From the NCBI RefSeq assembly GCF_028747645.1, contig NZ_CP118100.1, positions 620,001-684,000 of the forward strand: a DNA stretch of 64,000 bases, given 5' to 3'. A program made the translations under genes and the position numbers. Every line of letters starts with the position of its first letter. Position 1 is the stretch's first letter. Origin of the DNA: Microbacterium esteraromaticum (GTDB taxonomy: Bacteria; Actinomycetota; Actinomycetes; Actinomycetales; Microbacteriaceae). The notes under the pieces are model-generated. The model did no database searches. It saw only the letters and a list, made by a program, of their open reading frames with translations, and was not told the DNA's origin. Positions 34,311-47,468 of this stretch are shown here, in pieces.

Positions 34311-35315
34311 TTGCTGCGAACCATCGGCAAGCGGCTTCTGCTGCTCATCCCCACCCTTTTCGGCCTCAGCATTCTGCTGTTCGCCTGGGTCCGCGCTCTT
34401 CCCGGAGGGCCGGCCGTCGCCCTTCTCGGTGAGAAGGCGACACCCGAGGCGATCGAGCAGGTCAACGAGCTCTACGGCTTCAATCGTCCGCTGTACGAGC
34501 AGTACTTCATCTGGGTCAGTCGCCTGCTGCAGGGCGACTTCGGCTCATCCATCGTCACGGGGCGCCCCGTGACCGAGGAGTTCTTCCGCCGGTTCCCGGC
34601 GACCATCGAGCTCAGTGTGCTCGCGCTGATCTTCGCGATCGGCATCGGTGTTCCGCTGGGCTACTGGGCGGCGCGCCGCCACGGCAAATGGACGGATCAC
34701 ACCGCGGTCGTGTTCAGCCTGATCGGCATCACGATCCCGGTGTTCTTCCTGGCCTTCATCCTGAAGTACATCTTCGCGGTGCAGCTGGGATGGCTTCCCT
34801 CGGACGGCCGCCAGAGCGCGCGAATAGATGCCACACACGTCACCGGCTTCTACGTCTGGGACGGCATCATCACCGGCGAGTTCGACGCGTCATGGGATGC
34901 CATCCAGCATCTGATCCTGCCGGCGCTGGCGCTCGGCACGATCCCGCTGGCGATCATCGTGCGCATCACGAGGGCCAGCGTGCTCGAAGTGCAGAACGCC
35001 GACTACGTGCGCACCGGCAAGGCCAAGGGCGTCTCGACGCCCACGCTGCGCAACCGCTTCATCCTGCGCAACGCGATGCTGCCGGTGATCACCACGATCG
35101 GCCTGCAGACCGGGCTGCTGATCTCGGGGGCGGTGCTCACCGAGACGGTGTTCGCCTTCCCCGGCATCGGCTCGTTCCTGGCGCGATCGATCTTCGCGCG
35201 AGACTTCCCGGTGCTGCAGGGGTTCATCATCTTCATCGCCATCGCGTACGCGCTGATCAACCTCGCCGTTGACGTGTCGTACAGCCTGATCGATCCGAGA
35301 GTGAGGGTTCAGTGA
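34311..35315 (+). CDS. Oligopeptide ABC transporter permease (DppB type)
   Basis: A permease of about 334 residues with six helices. The N-terminal RTIGKRLLLLIPTLFGLSI, the GFNRPLYEQYF segment and the EAA-like loop DYVRTGKAKGVSTPTLRNRFILRNA (shown only in part by 20-residue pieces: VRTGKAKGVSTPTLRNRF) are typical of DppB. TTG 34311 is preferred because GGAGA lies 6 bases upstream; an in-frame GTG at 34284 lies inside the hairpin arm and is unlikely. It overlaps the next permease gene. Confidence 0.9.
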   Translation: MLRTIGKRLLLLIPTLFGLSILLFAWVRALPGGPAVALLGEKATPEAIEQVNELYGFNRPLYEQYFIWVSRLLQGDFGSSIVTGRPVTEEFFRRFPATIELSVLALIFAIGIGVPLGYWAARRHGKWTDHTAVVFSLIGITIPVFFLAFILKYIFAVQLGWLPSDGRQSARIDATHVTGFYVWDGIITGEFDASWDAIQHLILPALALGTIPLAIIVRITRASVLEVQNADYVRTGKAKGVSTPTLRNRFILRNAMLPVITTIGLQTGLLISGAVLTETVFAFPGIGSFLARSIFARDFPVLQGFIIFIAIAYALINLAVDVSYSLIDPRVRVQ

Positions 35316-36283
35316 TGAGCGCAGTGCTCCCACCCGCACAGGGCCCGGGCGCGGGCCCGCAGAGCGGCGGATCGCCCGAGACGGTGACCGTCGCCCAGGC
35401 CGAGCTGCACAAGAGCGGCAGTTTCTGGAGCGACGTGCTGCGTCGGCTGCGACACAATGTCACGGCGTGGATCGGCGGGGCGATCGTGGTGCTGTTCATC
35501 GCGGTTGCGGTGCTGGCTCCGCTGCTCGCGCCGTACCCCGAGACGGCGCTGCCCGGTGCCGAGTACATCACCCCGACGCACATCCCCGGGCCCGGTGAGC
35601 TGCCGCAGTTCCCGCTCGGCCTCGACCGTTTCGGCGGCGACGTGCTGTCGAAACTCATCTGGGGTGCACAGGCGTCGTTGATGGTCGGTGTGGTCTCGAC
35701 CGCGCTGGGTCTTCTCGGCGGCATGCTGCTGGGACTCATCGCCGGCACCTTCGGCGGCTGGGTCGACACCGTCATCATGCGCATCGTCGACATCATCCTG
35801 TCGGTGCCCAACCTGCTGCTGGCCGTGTCGATCGCCGCGATCCTGGGGCAGACGCCCCAGGCGGTGATGATCGCCATCGGAGCGTCGCAGGTGCCCATCT
35901 TCGCGCGCCTGCTGCGGGCCTCCATGCTGCAGCAGCGCACCAGCGAGTACGTGTTGTCGGCGCAGACCCTCGGCCTCGGACGTGGCCGCATCACGATGTC
36001 GCACGTGCTTCCCAACGCGATCGGTCCGGTCATCGTGCAGGCGACCCTGACGCTGGCGACGGCGGTGATCGACGCCGCCGCGCTGTCGTTCCTGGGGCTC
36101 GGCGGCGGCGGTCCCGACACGGCGGAGTGGGGGCGGATGCTGACCTACGCGCAGAGTGAGTTGGCGATCGCGCCGTGGCTGGCGTTCCTGCCCGGTATCT
36201 GCATCGCCGTGACCGCGCTGGGCTTCACCCTGTTCGGTGAGGCGCTGCGCGAGGCGATGGACCCGAGGACGAGAGCGCGATGA
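35315..36283 (+). CDS. Oligopeptide ABC transporter permease (DppC type)
   Basis: A 322-residue permease with six helices behind a 40-residue Gly/Pro-rich start. The segment PLGLDRFGGDVLSKLIWGAQ is the DppC hallmark (GTDxxGRDxLSRL variant) and YVLSAQTLGLGRGRITMSHV is the ATPase-docking loop. ATG 35315 overlaps the previous stop; a GTG three bases earlier is an alternative. Its own end overlaps the ATG at 36280. It partners the DppB-type subunit. Confidence 0.93.
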   Translation: MSAVLPPAQGPGAGPQSGGSPETVTVAQAELHKSGSFWSDVLRRLRHNVTAWIGGAIVVLFIAVAVLAPLLAPYPETALPGAEYITPTHIPGPGELPQFPLGLDRFGGDVLSKLIWGAQASLMVGVVSTALGLLGGMLLGLIAGTFGGWVDTVIMRIVDIILSVPNLLLAVSIAAILGQTPQAVMIAIGASQVPIFARLLRASMLQQRTSEYVLSAQTLGLGRGRITMSHVLPNAIGPVIVQATLTLATAVIDAAALSFLGLGGGGPDTAEWGRMLTYAQSELAIAPWLAFLPGICIAVTALGFTLFGEALREAMDPRTRAR

Positions 36284-36300
36284 CCGAGAAGGAGAAGCAG

Positions 36301-37974
36301 ATGAGCGCGCAGCCGCTGCTGCAGGTGTCGGGCCTGGCCGTGGACTTCACGACCATGGACGGCGTCGTGCACGCCGTCGAGGGCGTCGACTTGGAGATCG
36401 CGCCCGGTGAGACGGTTGCGATCGTCGGCGAGTCGGGCTCGGGCAAGTCGACCACAGCGATGGCCGTGATCGGTCTGCTCGCGTCGGGTGGGCGGGTGGC
36501 CGATGGCAGCATCCGTCTCGACGGACGCGAACTGGTCGGGGCATCCGAATCCGAGATGCAGAAGATCCGCGGGCGTGACATCGGCATGGTTCCGCAGGAC
36601 CCGATGTCGAATCTGAACCCCGTCGCGAAGATCGGCACACAGGTCGCCGAGACGTTGCTCGCGCACGGCCTCGCCACGCGCTCAGACGTCAAGCAGAAGG
36701 TCGTCGAGGCGCTGTCGGCGGCGGGCCTGCCCGACCCCGAGCGGCGGGCCAAGCAGTACCCGCACGAGCTGTCGGGCGGTCTGCGCCAGCGCGCGCTGAT
36801 CGCGATCGGACTCGCGTGCCGGCCGCGGTTGCTCATCGCCGATGAGCCGACCAGCGCGCTCGACGTCACGGTGCAGCAGACGATCCTCGATCAGCTCGGC
36901 GAGATGACGCGCGAGCTGGGCACCGCGGTGCTGCTGATCACGCACGACCTGGGGTTGGCCGCCGAGCGGGCGCAGCGCGTCGTGGTGATGCACCGCGGAC
37001 GTGTGGTCGAGCAGGGCAACGCCCGCCAGATCCTCGAGAACCCGCAACACGCGTACACGCAGAGCCTTGTCAGTGCGGCGCCGTCTATCGCGGCGGCGCG
37101 TCTGCAACCAGAGGTCTTCGAAGGCGCGCAGGTCTCCGAGAGCGCAGAAGCGGATGCCGGTGCGGCGGCGCCCGAGGGGAGCAAGGCCGCGAACATCGTC
37201 GAGATCGAGGGGCTGCGCAAGGTGTACCCGGTGCGCGGCCGTTCCGACGACTTCATCGCGGTCGACGATGTCTCGCTCGCGATCCCGCGCGGAAAGACCG
37301 TGGCGATCGTGGGGGAGTCCGGCTCGGGCAAGACCACGACGGCGCGGATGCTGCTGAAGCTGATCGAGCCGACGGCGGGCACGATCCGTTTCGAGGGGCG
37401 CGACATTCAGAGCTTCGATAAGGCGCAGGATCGCGAGTTCCGACAGCGTGTGCAGCCGATCTTCCAGGACCCGTATTCGAGTCTGAATCCGATGTTCACG
37501 ATCGGGCGGCTGATCGGTGAGCCGTTGGAGTTCTACAAGCGCGGCAATCGTGCCGAGCGCCGCGCCAGGGTGCTCAAGCTGCTCGACGACGTCGCGCTGC
37601 CGGCATCCATGATGCAGCGCTACCCGTCCGAGCTCTCCGGAGGACAGCGCCAGCGCGTCGCGATCGCCAGGGCGCTGGCGCTCGCGCCCGACCTGATCGT
37701 GTGCGACGAGCCCGTCTCGGCGCTGGACGTGCTGGTGCAGGACCAGATCCTCACGCTGCTGGGCGACCTGCAGAAGGAGTACGGCCTGAGCTACCTGTTC
37801 ATCTCGCACGACCTGGCCGTCGTGCGTCTGATCAGCGACTACGTGTGCGTCATGAAGGACGGCGCACTGGTCGAGGCGGCCACCAGCGAAGAGATCTTCA
37901 CCAACCCGCGTGACCCCTATACGCGCACGCTGTTGGCATCCATCCCCGGCAACGAGCTGGGCATCGCGTCGTGA
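36301..37974 (+). CDS. Fused oligopeptide ABC transporter ATPase (DppD-DppF type)
   Basis: A 557-residue protein holding two complete ABC ATPases, the usual actinobacterial fusion of DppD and DppF. Each half has Walker [19 protein letters not shown], a signature ([28 protein letters not shown]) and Walker B ([24 protein letters not shown]). The first half has LR in place of QR before the signature end, a common variant. The linker, about residues 260-300, is Ala/Glu-rich. ATG 36301 has AGAAGGAG 6 bases upstream; ATG 36280, overlapping dppC, would add seven residues. It powers peptide import. Confidence 0.92.
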   Translation: MSAQPLLQVSGLAVDFTTMDGVVHAVEGVDLEIAPGETVAIVGESGSGKSTTAMAVIGLLASGGRVADGSIRLDGRELVGASESEMQKIRGRDIGMVPQDPMSNLNPVAKIGTQVAETLLAHGLATRSDVKQKVVEALSAAGLPDPERRAKQYPHELSGGLRQRALIAIGLACRPRLLIADEPTSALDVTVQQTILDQLGEMTRELGTAVLLITHDLGLAAERAQRVVVMHRGRVVEQGNARQILENPQHAYTQSLVSAAPSIAAARLQPEVFEGAQVSESAEADAGAAAPEGSKAANIVEIEGLRKVYPVRGRSDDFIAVDDVSLAIPRGKTVAIVGESGSGKTTTARMLLKLIEPTAGTIRFEGRDIQSFDKAQDREFRQRVQPIFQDPYSSLNPMFTIGRLIGEPLEFYKRGNRAERRARVLKLLDDVALPASMMQRYPSELSGGQRQRVAIARALALAPDLIVCDEPVSALDVLVQDQILTLLGDLQKEYGLSYLFISHDLAVVRLISDYVCVMKDGALVEAATSEEIFTNPRDPYTRTLLASIPGNELGIAS

Positions 37975-37975
37975 C

Positions 37976-38006
37976 CACGGGGCGGGCGCGATGCGCCCGC
38001 CCCGTG
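37976..38006 (+). terminator. Hairpin terminator after the oligopeptide operon
   Basis: A perfect 14-base stem, CACGGGGCGGGCGC and its complement, with a GAT loop starts right at the end of the ATPase gene. No T-tract. It separates the operon from rpoB. Confidence 0.75.
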
Positions 38007-38044
38007 CCAATACCGCAGGTTGCGGAATTGGTCAAGGATCACGC

Positions 38045-38073
38045 TTGCCATGTCGCACAATCGGGCTTATAGT
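38045..38073 (+). promoter_or_regulatory. rpoBC promoter
   Basis: TTGCCA (38045-38050), a 17-base spacer and TATAGT (38068-38073) form a near-consensus housekeeping promoter. It leaves an untranslated leader of about 115 bases before rpoB. Confidence 0.8.
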
Positions 38074-38197
38074 AAAGAGTTGCGCTCGCTTCTCCGTGCC
38101 CTCATATGGTGGTCGGCATCCCGTTGAGTTTTCGAGCGCACTCACCGACGTCCAGGAATCGACCAGCCCCTTGCCCGGGCTGACGGAGGTTACTCCC

Positions 38198-41698
<3,501 letters not shown>

Positions 41699-41760
41699 TC
41701 GCAGGCACAGCTCAGGGACCGCGTCCCTAAATACATAGATTTTTCTAACTAGGAGAACTA

Positions 41761-44700
41761 GTGCTCGACGCAACTACATTCGATGAGCTTCGAATCGGCC
41801 TGGCCACCGCTGAAGACATTCGCGGCTGGTCCTACGGTGAGGTCAAGAAGCCCGAGACGATCAACTACCGCACGCTGAAGCCCGAGAAGGACGGTCTCTT
41901 CGGCGAGCAGATCTTCGGCCCCTCCCGCGACTGGGAGTGCGGCTGTGGCAAGTACAAGCGTGTCCGCTTCAAGGGCATCGTCTGCGAGCGCTGCGGCGTG
42001 GAGGTCACCAAGAGCTCCGTCCGTCGTGAGCGCATGGGTCACATCGAGCTGGCCGCCCCCGTGACGCACATCTGGTACTTCAAGGGTGTGCCGTCGCGAC
42101 TGGGCTACCTGCTCGACATGGCGCCGAAGGACCTTGAGAAGGTCATCTACTTCGCCGCGTACATGGTCATCTCGGTCGACGAGGACGCACGTCACCGCGA
42201 CCTGGCCACGCAGGAGAACAACATCCGGCTCGAGCTGAAGACGCTCGGCGACCGCCGCGACGCGAAGATCTCCGAGCGCATGGCCAAGCTGGAAGAGGAG
42301 CTCGCGGCCCTTGAGGCCGAGGGCGCCAAGGCCGACGCGAAGAAGAAGGTCAAGGACGCCGCCGAGAAGGAGATGACTCTCACCCGCAAGGGTGCCGACG
42401 AGGCCATCGCCAAGCTCGAGCGCGTGTGGGAGGACTTCCGCACGCTCGAGGTCGGCGCGCTGCGCCCCGAGGACGACGTCTTCCACGAGCTGCAGGACCG
42501 CTTCGGTCAGTACTTCGAGGCCCACATGGGCGCCGAGGCGATCCAGCGCCGCCTGCAGAGCTTCGACCTAAAGGCCGAGGCAGACAGCCTGCACCTGCAG
42601 ATCTCTGAGGGCAAGGGCCAGCGCAAGATCCGTGCGATCAAGCGCCTGAAGGTCGTCAACTCGTTCCTCGAGACCGGCATGAGCCCGGCCGCGATGGTGC
42701 TCGACGTCGTTCCGGTGATCCCGCCGGAGCTGCGCCCGATGGTGCAGCTGGACGGTGGCCGCTTCGCGACCAGCGACCTGAACGACCTGTACCGTCGCGT
42801 GATCAACCGCAACAACCGTCTGCGTCGTCTGATCGACCTCGGTGCTCCCGAGATCATCGTCAACAACGAGAAGCGGATGCTGCAGGAGGCCGTCGACGCG
42901 CTGTTCGACAACGGCCGCCGTGGTCGCCCCGTCACCGGTACCGGCAACCGCGCCCTGAAGTCCCTCAGCGACATGCTGAAGGGTAAGCAGGGTCGTTTCC
43001 GTCAGAACCTGCTCGGTAAGCGTGTCGACTACTCGGGCCGTTCGGTCATCGTCGTCGGTCCGCAGCTGAAGCTGCACCAGTGTGGTCTGCCCAAGCAGAT
43101 GGCCCTGGAGCTGTTCAAGCCGTTCGTGATCAAGCGTCTGATCGACCTGGGTCACTCGCAGAACATCAAGGCGGCCAAGCGTGCCGTCGAGCGCACCCGC
43201 GGCGAGGTCTGGGACGTTCTCGAAGAGATCATCCGCGAGCGCCCCGTGCTGCTGAACCGTGCACCTACGCTGCACCGTCTCGGCATCCAGGCGTTCGAGC
43301 CGCAGCTGGTCGAGGGTAAGGCCATCCAGCTGCACCCGCTCGTCTGCGCGGCCTTCAACGCCGACTTCGACGGTGACCAGATGGCTGTGCACCTGCCGCT
43401 GTCGGTCGAGGCGCAGGCCGAGGCCCGCGTGCTGATGCTCGCCTCGAACAACATCCTCAAGCCGTCGGACGGCCGTCCGGTGACCCTGCCTTCGCAGGAC
43501 ATGATCATCGGTCTGCACCACCTGACCACGGTCAAGGAGGGCGCAGCCGGTGAGGGTCGTGCGTTCGGCTCGGTCTCCGAGGCGATCCTGGCCCGCGACG
43601 AGGGCACGCTCGACCTGCAGGCCAAGGCGCGCATCCGCATCCCCGGTCTCACCTTCCTCGAGGGTGAGGCTCCCGAGGGCTACGAGCGTCACGGCCTCGT
43701 CGACGCCTCGCTCGGTCAGGCGATCTTCAACGGCGCGCTTCCGAAGGGTTACCCCTTCGTGCGCGGCGTCGCCGACAAGGGCAAGCTGTCGCAGATCGTG
43801 AACAAGCTGGCCGAGGAGTACCCGAAGGTCGAGACGGCCGCCACGCTGGACCGCATCAAGGATGCCGGTTTCCACTGGGCGACCCGCTCGGGCGTCACGG
43901 TCGCGCTGAGCGACATCCTCACCCCGCCGAACAAGGCTGAGATCGTTGCGACCTACGAGAAGCAGGCCGCGAAGGTCCAGTCGCAGTACGACAAGGGTCT
44001 GACCACCGATGCTGAGCGCCGTCAGGAGCTCATCAAGATCTGGACCGAGGCGACCGACGAGGTGCAGGCCGCGATGCGCGCGCACTTCCCGGACGACAAC
44101 ACCATCAACCGCATGGTGACCTCGGGCGCCCGTGGTAACTGGCTGCAGATCCGCAACATCGCGGGTATGCGTGGTCTGGTGAACAACCCCAAGGGTGAGA
44201 TCATCCCGCGTCCGATCATCTCCTCGTACCGCGAGGGTCTGTCGGTGGCGGAGTACTTCATCGCGACGCACGGTACCCGTAAGGGTCTGGCCGACACCGC
44301 TCTGCGTACCGCCGACTCGGGTTACCTGACCCGTCGTCTGGTGGACGTGTCGCAGGACGTCATCATCCGCGAGCAGGACTGTGGCACGTCGAAGGGCCTC
44401 GCCCTGCCGATCGCCGCACCGAACTCGCAGGGTGTGCTGGTCCGCGACCCGAACGTCGAAAACTCGGTGTTCGCTCGCACGCTGGCATCCGCTGTGGTCA
44501 ACGAGGCAGGCGAGGTCGTCGCCGAAGCCGGTGACGACGTGGGCGACGTGCTCATCGACAAGCTGGTCGAGGCCGGTATCGAGACCATCAAGGTGCGCTC
44601 GGTGCTGACCTGCGACTCGGCCGTCGGTGTCTGCGCGCAGTGCTACGGCCGTTCGCTCGCGACCGGTAAGACGGTCGACATCGGTGAGGCGGTCGGCATC

Positions 44701-45636
44701 ATCGCGGCGCAGTCGATCGGTGAGCCCGGTACCCAGCTGACGATGCGTACGTTCCACACCGGTGGTTCGGCATCGGCTGATGACATCACCCAGGGTCTGC
44801 CCCGTGTGCAGGAGCTCTTCGAGGCTCGTACGCCCAAGGGTGCCTCTCCGATCGCTGAGGCCGACGGCCGCATCACGATCGAAGAGAACGACAAGGGCAA
44901 GAAGGTCATCCTCACGCCCGACAACGGTGACGAGGAAGTGGTCTACCCGGTGCTGAAGCGTGCGACGCTTCTCGTCGAGGACGGCCAGCACGTCGAGGTC
45001 GGTCAGCCCCTGCAGGTCGGAACGCTCGACCCCAAGGAGGTCATGCGCGTCATGGGTGCCCGCGAGGTGCAGCGTTACCTCGTCAACGGCGTCCAGGGTG
45101 TGTACCGCTCGCAGGGTGTGCCGATCCACGACAAGCACATCGAGGTCATCGTGCGCCAGATGCTGCGTAAGGTCACCGTGGTCGACCACGGCGACACCAC
45201 GCTGCTGCCGGGTGAGATGGTCGACCTGAAGCGCTACCAGACGATCAACCGCGAGGCCGTGACCGGTGGTCAGCGCCCCGCATCGGGTCGTCCCGAGCTG
45301 ATGGGTATCACGAAGGCGTCGCTCGCGACCGAGTCGTGGCTGTCGGCCGCATCGTTCCAGGAGACGACCCGCGTGCTCACGCAGGCCGCCATGGAGGGCA
45401 AGAGCGACCCGCTGATCGGTCTCAAGGAGAACGTCATCATCGGTAAGCTCATCCCCGCCGGAACCGGTCTGCGTCGCTACCGCGACATCACGGTCGAGGC
45501 AACGGAAGAGGCCAAGAGCGAGCGCTACCCGAACCGGATCTTCGCATCCGACGGTGCGTACGCCGACGGTGACTTCGGTTACGTCGACTTCGACGCGTTC
45601 TCGACGGACGACATCACGCCCGGCTCGTACAACTGA
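41761..45636 (+). CDS. rpoC: DNA-directed RNA polymerase subunit beta'
   Basis: A 1291-residue beta' subunit of normal length. The N-terminal zinc ribbon is seen as [20 protein letters not shown] (about 60-79), the catalytic Mg loop as [16 protein letters not shown] (near 533-548) and the second zinc site as [15 protein letters not shown] near 960. A charged, Ala/Lys/Glu-rich helical insert at about 170-215 is typical of actinobacterial RpoC. The start GTG 41761 has AGGAG upstream. It forms the enzyme core with RpoB. Confidence 0.98.
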   Translation: MLDATTFDELRIGLATAEDIRGWSYGEVKKPETINYRTLKPEKDGLFGEQIFGPSRDWECGCGKYKRVRFKGIVCERCGVEVTKSSVRRERMGHIELAAPVTHIWYFKGVPSRLGYLLDMAPKDLEKVIYFAAYMVISVDEDARHRDLATQENNIRLELKTLGDRRDAKISERMAKLEEELAALEAEGAKADAKKKVKDAAEKEMTLTRKGADEAIAKLERVWEDFRTLEVGALRPEDDVFHELQDRFGQYFEAHMGAEAIQRRLQSFDLKAEADSLHLQISEGKGQRKIRAIKRLKVVNSFLETGMSPAAMVLDVVPVIPPELRPMVQLDGGRFATSDLNDLYRRVINRNNRLRRLIDLGAPEIIVNNEKRMLQEAVDALFDNGRRGRPVTGTGNRALKSLSDMLKGKQGRFRQNLLGKRVDYSGRSVIVVGPQLKLHQCGLPKQMALELFKPFVIKRLIDLGHSQNIKAAKRAVERTRGEVWDVLEEIIRERPVLLNRAPTLHRLGIQAFEPQLVEGKAIQLHPLVCAAFNADFDGDQMAVHLPLSVEAQAEARVLMLASNNILKPSDGRPVTLPSQDMIIGLHHLTTVKEGAAGEGRAFGSVSEAILARDEGTLDLQAKARIRIPGLTFLEGEAPEGYERHGLVDASLGQAIFNGALPKGYPFVRGVADKGKLSQIVNKLAEEYPKVETAATLDRIKDAGFHWATRSGVTVALSDILTPPNKAEIVATYEKQAAKVQSQYDKGLTTDAERRQELIKIWTEATDEVQAAMRAHFPDDNTINRMVTSGARGNWLQIRNIAGMRGLVNNPKGEIIPRPIISSYREGLSVAEYFIATHGTRKGLADTALRTADSGYLTRRLVDVSQDVIIREQDCGTSKGLALPIAAPNSQGVLVRDPNVENSVFARTLASAVVNEAGEVVAEAGDDVGDVLIDKLVEAGIETIKVRSVLTCDSAVGVCAQCYGRSLATGKTVDIGEAVGIIAAQSIGEPGTQLTMRTFHTGGSASADDITQGLPRVQELFEARTPKGASPIAEADGRITIEENDKGKKVILTPDNGDEEVVYPVLKRATLLVEDGQHVEVGQPLQVGTLDPKEVMRVMGAREVQRYLVNGVQGVYRSQGVPIHDKHIEVIVRQMLRKVTVVDHGDTTLLPGEMVDLKRYQTINREAVTGGQRPASGRPELMGITKASLATESWLSAASFQETTRVLTQAAMEGKSDPLIGLKENVIIGKLIPAGTGLRRYRDITVEATEEAKSERYPNRIFASDGAYADGDFGYVDFDAFSTDDITPGSYN

Positions 45637-45650
45637 GTCAGTGAGTGTCG

Positions 45651-45694
45651 GTGAGGCCCCGGGTTCTTCGGAACCCGGGGCCTCACCTCGTTTT
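45651..45694 (+). terminator. Intrinsic terminator of rpoBC
   Basis: A 16-base perfect stem (GTGAGGCCCCGGGTTC, loop TTCG, complement) is followed by CTCGTTTT. It starts 15 bases after the rpoC stop. Confidence 0.92.
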
Positions 45695-45731
45695 CAGGGT
45701 GTGCCGCGTCGCGCGTGGGCACTGTCGTCAT

Positions 45732-45804
45732 CGAGAACAGGACGGATGCCGAGAACAGGCTGATTCTGCGGAATTGAGCCTGTTCTCGTGAACGAGCCTG
45801 TTCT
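45732..45804. repeat. Intergenic inverted-repeat element, family C copy 2
   Basis: Forward boxes GAGAACAGG at 45733 and 45751 and inverted boxes CCTGTTCT at about 45779 and 45797. The reverse complement matches copy 1 (5006-5086) in box order, spacing and the central ATTCCGC block, so it is inserted in the opposite orientation. It lies between the rpoC terminator and the PfkB kinase gene. Confidence 0.85.
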
Positions 45805-45868
45805 GGGTGACGGTTTCGGCCCCGGGGCGGCGCTTCCGGGCCCGATGCTGCATGTCGCCGGCTCGCGA

Positions 45869-45883
45869 TAGTCTCACGGAATG
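45869..45883 (+). promoter_or_regulatory. leaderless -10 element (TAGTCT) for the PfkB kinase gene
   Basis: TAGTCT (45869-45874), 6 bases, then ATG 45881. Confidence 0.6.
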
Positions 45884-46801
45884 AGCGAGACACAGCGACG
45901 GGCGGTCGTGATCGGTGACGCCCTGATCGACGAGATCCGGGATGCCGGTGGTGTGCGCGAACTGGTCGGCGGTGCTGCGCTGAATGTGGCCGTGGGGCTG
46001 CGGCGGCTGGGCGTCCCGACGACGCTGATCGCGATGGTCGGCGATGACGAACCGGGCGCACACATCCGTGAGTACCTGCGTGATCACGGTGTGGAACTCA
46101 TCACCAGCCCGGCGCCGCGGGGGTCATCCCGCGCTGTGGTCACGTGGTCGCCGAGCGGCGAACCCCAGTACGCGTTCAACGAGGCCGCGCAGCGGCGTAG
46201 CATCCGATACGGTGTCGACGCGCGCGCGGCGTTGTCCGCGGCCGACGTCGTGGCGATCAGTTGCTTCCCCTTCGACGTGCCGTCTGAGGTCGACGCGCTC
46301 GTCGACGCGCTCGGCGATTCTCGTGTCACTGTTGATCCGAATCCGCGTGCGGGCATGCTCAGCGACCGCGCGGAGTTCGTGCGCGGCTTCGAGCGCCTTG
46401 CGGCGACGGCTGACCTGGTCAAGGTGGGCGGCGACGACGTCGAGTTGCTCTACGACGGTGATCTTGACGCTCTGCGCGCTCGCTTGCGTACGATGGGGGC
46501 GGGGGCGGTGCTGGCGACGGCGGGAGCGGCCGGGGCGGTGCTGGAGTCGGATGCCGGTGTCTTCACGGCGCCGGTGGCGAGCCTGCCCGGTGCGATTGTC
46601 GACACGGTGGGCGCGGGTGATGCCACGCTCGCGGCCGTCGCTGCGGGGCTCGCTGACGGTGCGCCGATGTCGGATGCCGGGTGGCAGGGGCTACTGGACT
46701 GGGCCATGCAGATCGCGGCGGCGACGGTGCGTGCCGAGGGGGGACTGCTGCGCACGCCCGATGCTCTGGGCCACCCCGAGCGCGGCGTATTCGGTAGCTG
46801 A
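45881..46801 (+). CDS. PfkB-family carbohydrate kinase
   Basis: A 306-residue ribokinase-fold enzyme. The N-terminal GGAALNVAVGLRRLG is PfkB signature 1, and DTVGAGDATLAAVAAGLADG (about 244-263) is signature 2 with the catalytic Asp in GAGD. VTVDPNPRAGML is the substrate-pocket strand found in fructokinase-like members. The sugar is not certain; fructose or a related ketose is plausible. It has a leaderless promoter and stands alone between rpoC and tRNA-Tyr. Confidence 0.9.
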   Translation: MSETQRRAVVIGDALIDEIRDAGGVRELVGGAALNVAVGLRRLGVPTTLIAMVGDDEPGAHIREYLRDHGVELITSPAPRGSSRAVVTWSPSGEPQYAFNEAAQRRSIRYGVDARAALSAADVVAISCFPFDVPSEVDALVDALGDSRVTVDPNPRAGMLSDRAEFVRGFERLAATADLVKVGGDDVELLYDGDLDALRARLRTMGAGAVLATAGAAGAVLESDAGVFTAPVASLPGAIVDTVGAGDATLAAVAAGLADGAPMSDAGWQGLLDWAMQIAAATVRAEGGLLRTPDALGHPERGVFGS

Positions 46802-46810
46802 CGGCTCGAT

Positions 46811-46839
46811 TTCTTGAGACCGCCGCCGACCGGTATGCT
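46811..46839 (+). promoter_or_regulatory. Promoter of tRNA-Tyr
   Basis: TTCTTG (46811-46816), 17-base spacer, TATGCT (46834-46839). The -10 is good and the -35 modest; it lies about 50 bases before the mature tRNA. Confidence 0.55.
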
Positions 46840-46887
46840 TGATACTCGCGCCCCCGGTTGGCTGGAAAAGCCGGACGGGTGTGCACT

Positions 46888-46969
46888 GGCGAGTTACCCA
46901 AGCGGCCAAAGGGAGCTGACTGTAAATCAGCCTGCATTGCATTCGGGGGTTCGAATCCCTCACTCGCCA
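46888..46969 (+). tRNA. tRNA-Tyr (GTA)
   Basis: The acceptor GGCGAGT pairs with ACTCGCC at the 3' end. The anticodon stem CTGACT/AATCAG region presents GTA (46922-46924), and GGGGGTTCGAATCCC is the T arm. A long variable arm makes it a class II tRNA, as expected for Tyr. CCA is not encoded. A hairpin terminator follows. Confidence 0.96.
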
Positions 46970-46977
46970 CACACCTG

Positions 46978-47010
46978 ACTGAGGGCCTCCGCATCGCGGA
47001 GGCCCTCAGT
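46978..47010 (+). terminator. Hairpin terminator after tRNA-Tyr
   Basis: A perfect 15-base stem (ACTGAGGGCCTCCGC, loop ATC, complement) begins 9 bases after the tRNA. The T-tract is absent. Confidence 0.8.
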
Positions 47011-47039
47011 CGTTCACAGCCTCAGCCATTCGCGGATGT

Positions 47040-47255
47040 TCAGCTCTCGCTGTCCGTCCGGCTGGCCTGCGGTCGTGCTGCTGCAGCTCGCGAGTCGTGG
47101 TCGGCGCTCGGCTCAGTGGGTGCGCTGCACGCGCATCCGCCGTTTCCGACCGTCTGGTTGTGCGCCTCCGAGCGCGAGCGATGGATCTCGATGCTGCCCA
47201 TGGGTTCTCCGTCTCTGTCGGCGAGGGGTGCTTCCACGATCTTAGGCACCGGCAT
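47040..47255 (-). CDS. Possible small protein of 71 residues, no family recognised
   Basis: An open frame from ATG 47255 encodes a hydrophilic peptide with an acidic start (MPVPKIVEAPLADRDGEP), a central QTVGNGGCACSAPTEP with the only two Cys, and a Ser/Arg/Ala-rich tail. No Shine-Dalgarno sequence or leaderless -10 is visible. Third-position GC is about 75-80 percent by eye, below the neighbours. It could be a real short protein or chance. The frame starts 25 bases from repeat B2. Confidence 0.25.
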   Translation of the reverse strand: MPVPKIVEAPLADRDGEPMGSIEIHRSRSEAHNQTVGNGGCACSAPTEPSADHDSRAAAARPQASRTDSES

Positions 47256-47280
47256 CCCGGCGTCCAGGTGTCCGCGTCGC

Positions 47281-47346
47281 TGAGAAACCACGTCCCGTGT
47301 GAGAAACCACGTGTCAGGTGATGTTTCGAACGGGAAGTGGTTTCTC
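47281..47346. repeat. Intergenic inverted-repeat element, family B copy 2
   Basis: Forward boxes GAGAAACCA (47282, 47301) and inverted boxes around GTTTC (47323) and GTGGTTTCTC (47337-47346), with the shared CGGGAAGTGG. It matches copy 1 (16987-17053) in order and spacing; the inner inverted box is degraded. Confidence 0.8.
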
Positions 47347-47352
47347 GCCGTC

Positions 47353-47406
47353 GTGAGAAGCGTGAGAAGCGCGAGAAGCGTGAGAAGCGCGAGAGTCGCG
47401 AGAGGC
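47353..47406 (+). repeat. Nine-base tandem repeat, six units
   Basis: Six units of G(T/C)GAGA(A/G)(G/T)C run head to tail, the first two identical (GTGAGAAGC). It abuts repeat B2. The length is a multiple of three but no gene crosses it. Such a tract can change length by replication slippage. Confidence 0.8.
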
Positions 47407-47468
47407 GGGCGCGCGGGGGCGGAGGGTAGGGCTGGTACTGGGGTGCGTTGTCGGCCACACTGAGTGCC

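Larger units (their letters stand above)
47011..47468. other. 458-base stretch without a confident gene
   Basis: Between the tRNA-Tyr terminator and the symporter gene I see one doubtful small reading frame on the minus strand (47040-47255), inverted-repeat family B copy 2 (47281-47346) and a 9-base tandem repeat (47353-47406). Codon bias in the first half is weaker than in neighbouring genes. Confidence 0.55.

Noticed and set aside
42568..45189. Long open frame opposite rpoC, and a similar one opposite jetC (57016-59217)
   Set aside because: Shadows for the same reason; no ribosome site and no family pattern.
46858..47283. Forward open frame across tRNA-Tyr
   Set aside because: It reads through the tRNA (the translated tRNA pattern is obvious) and its terminator; no gene signals.
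47353..47406. Possible CRISPR array
   Set aside because: Units are 9 bases with no spacers; a simple tandem repeat. No cas genes in the window.
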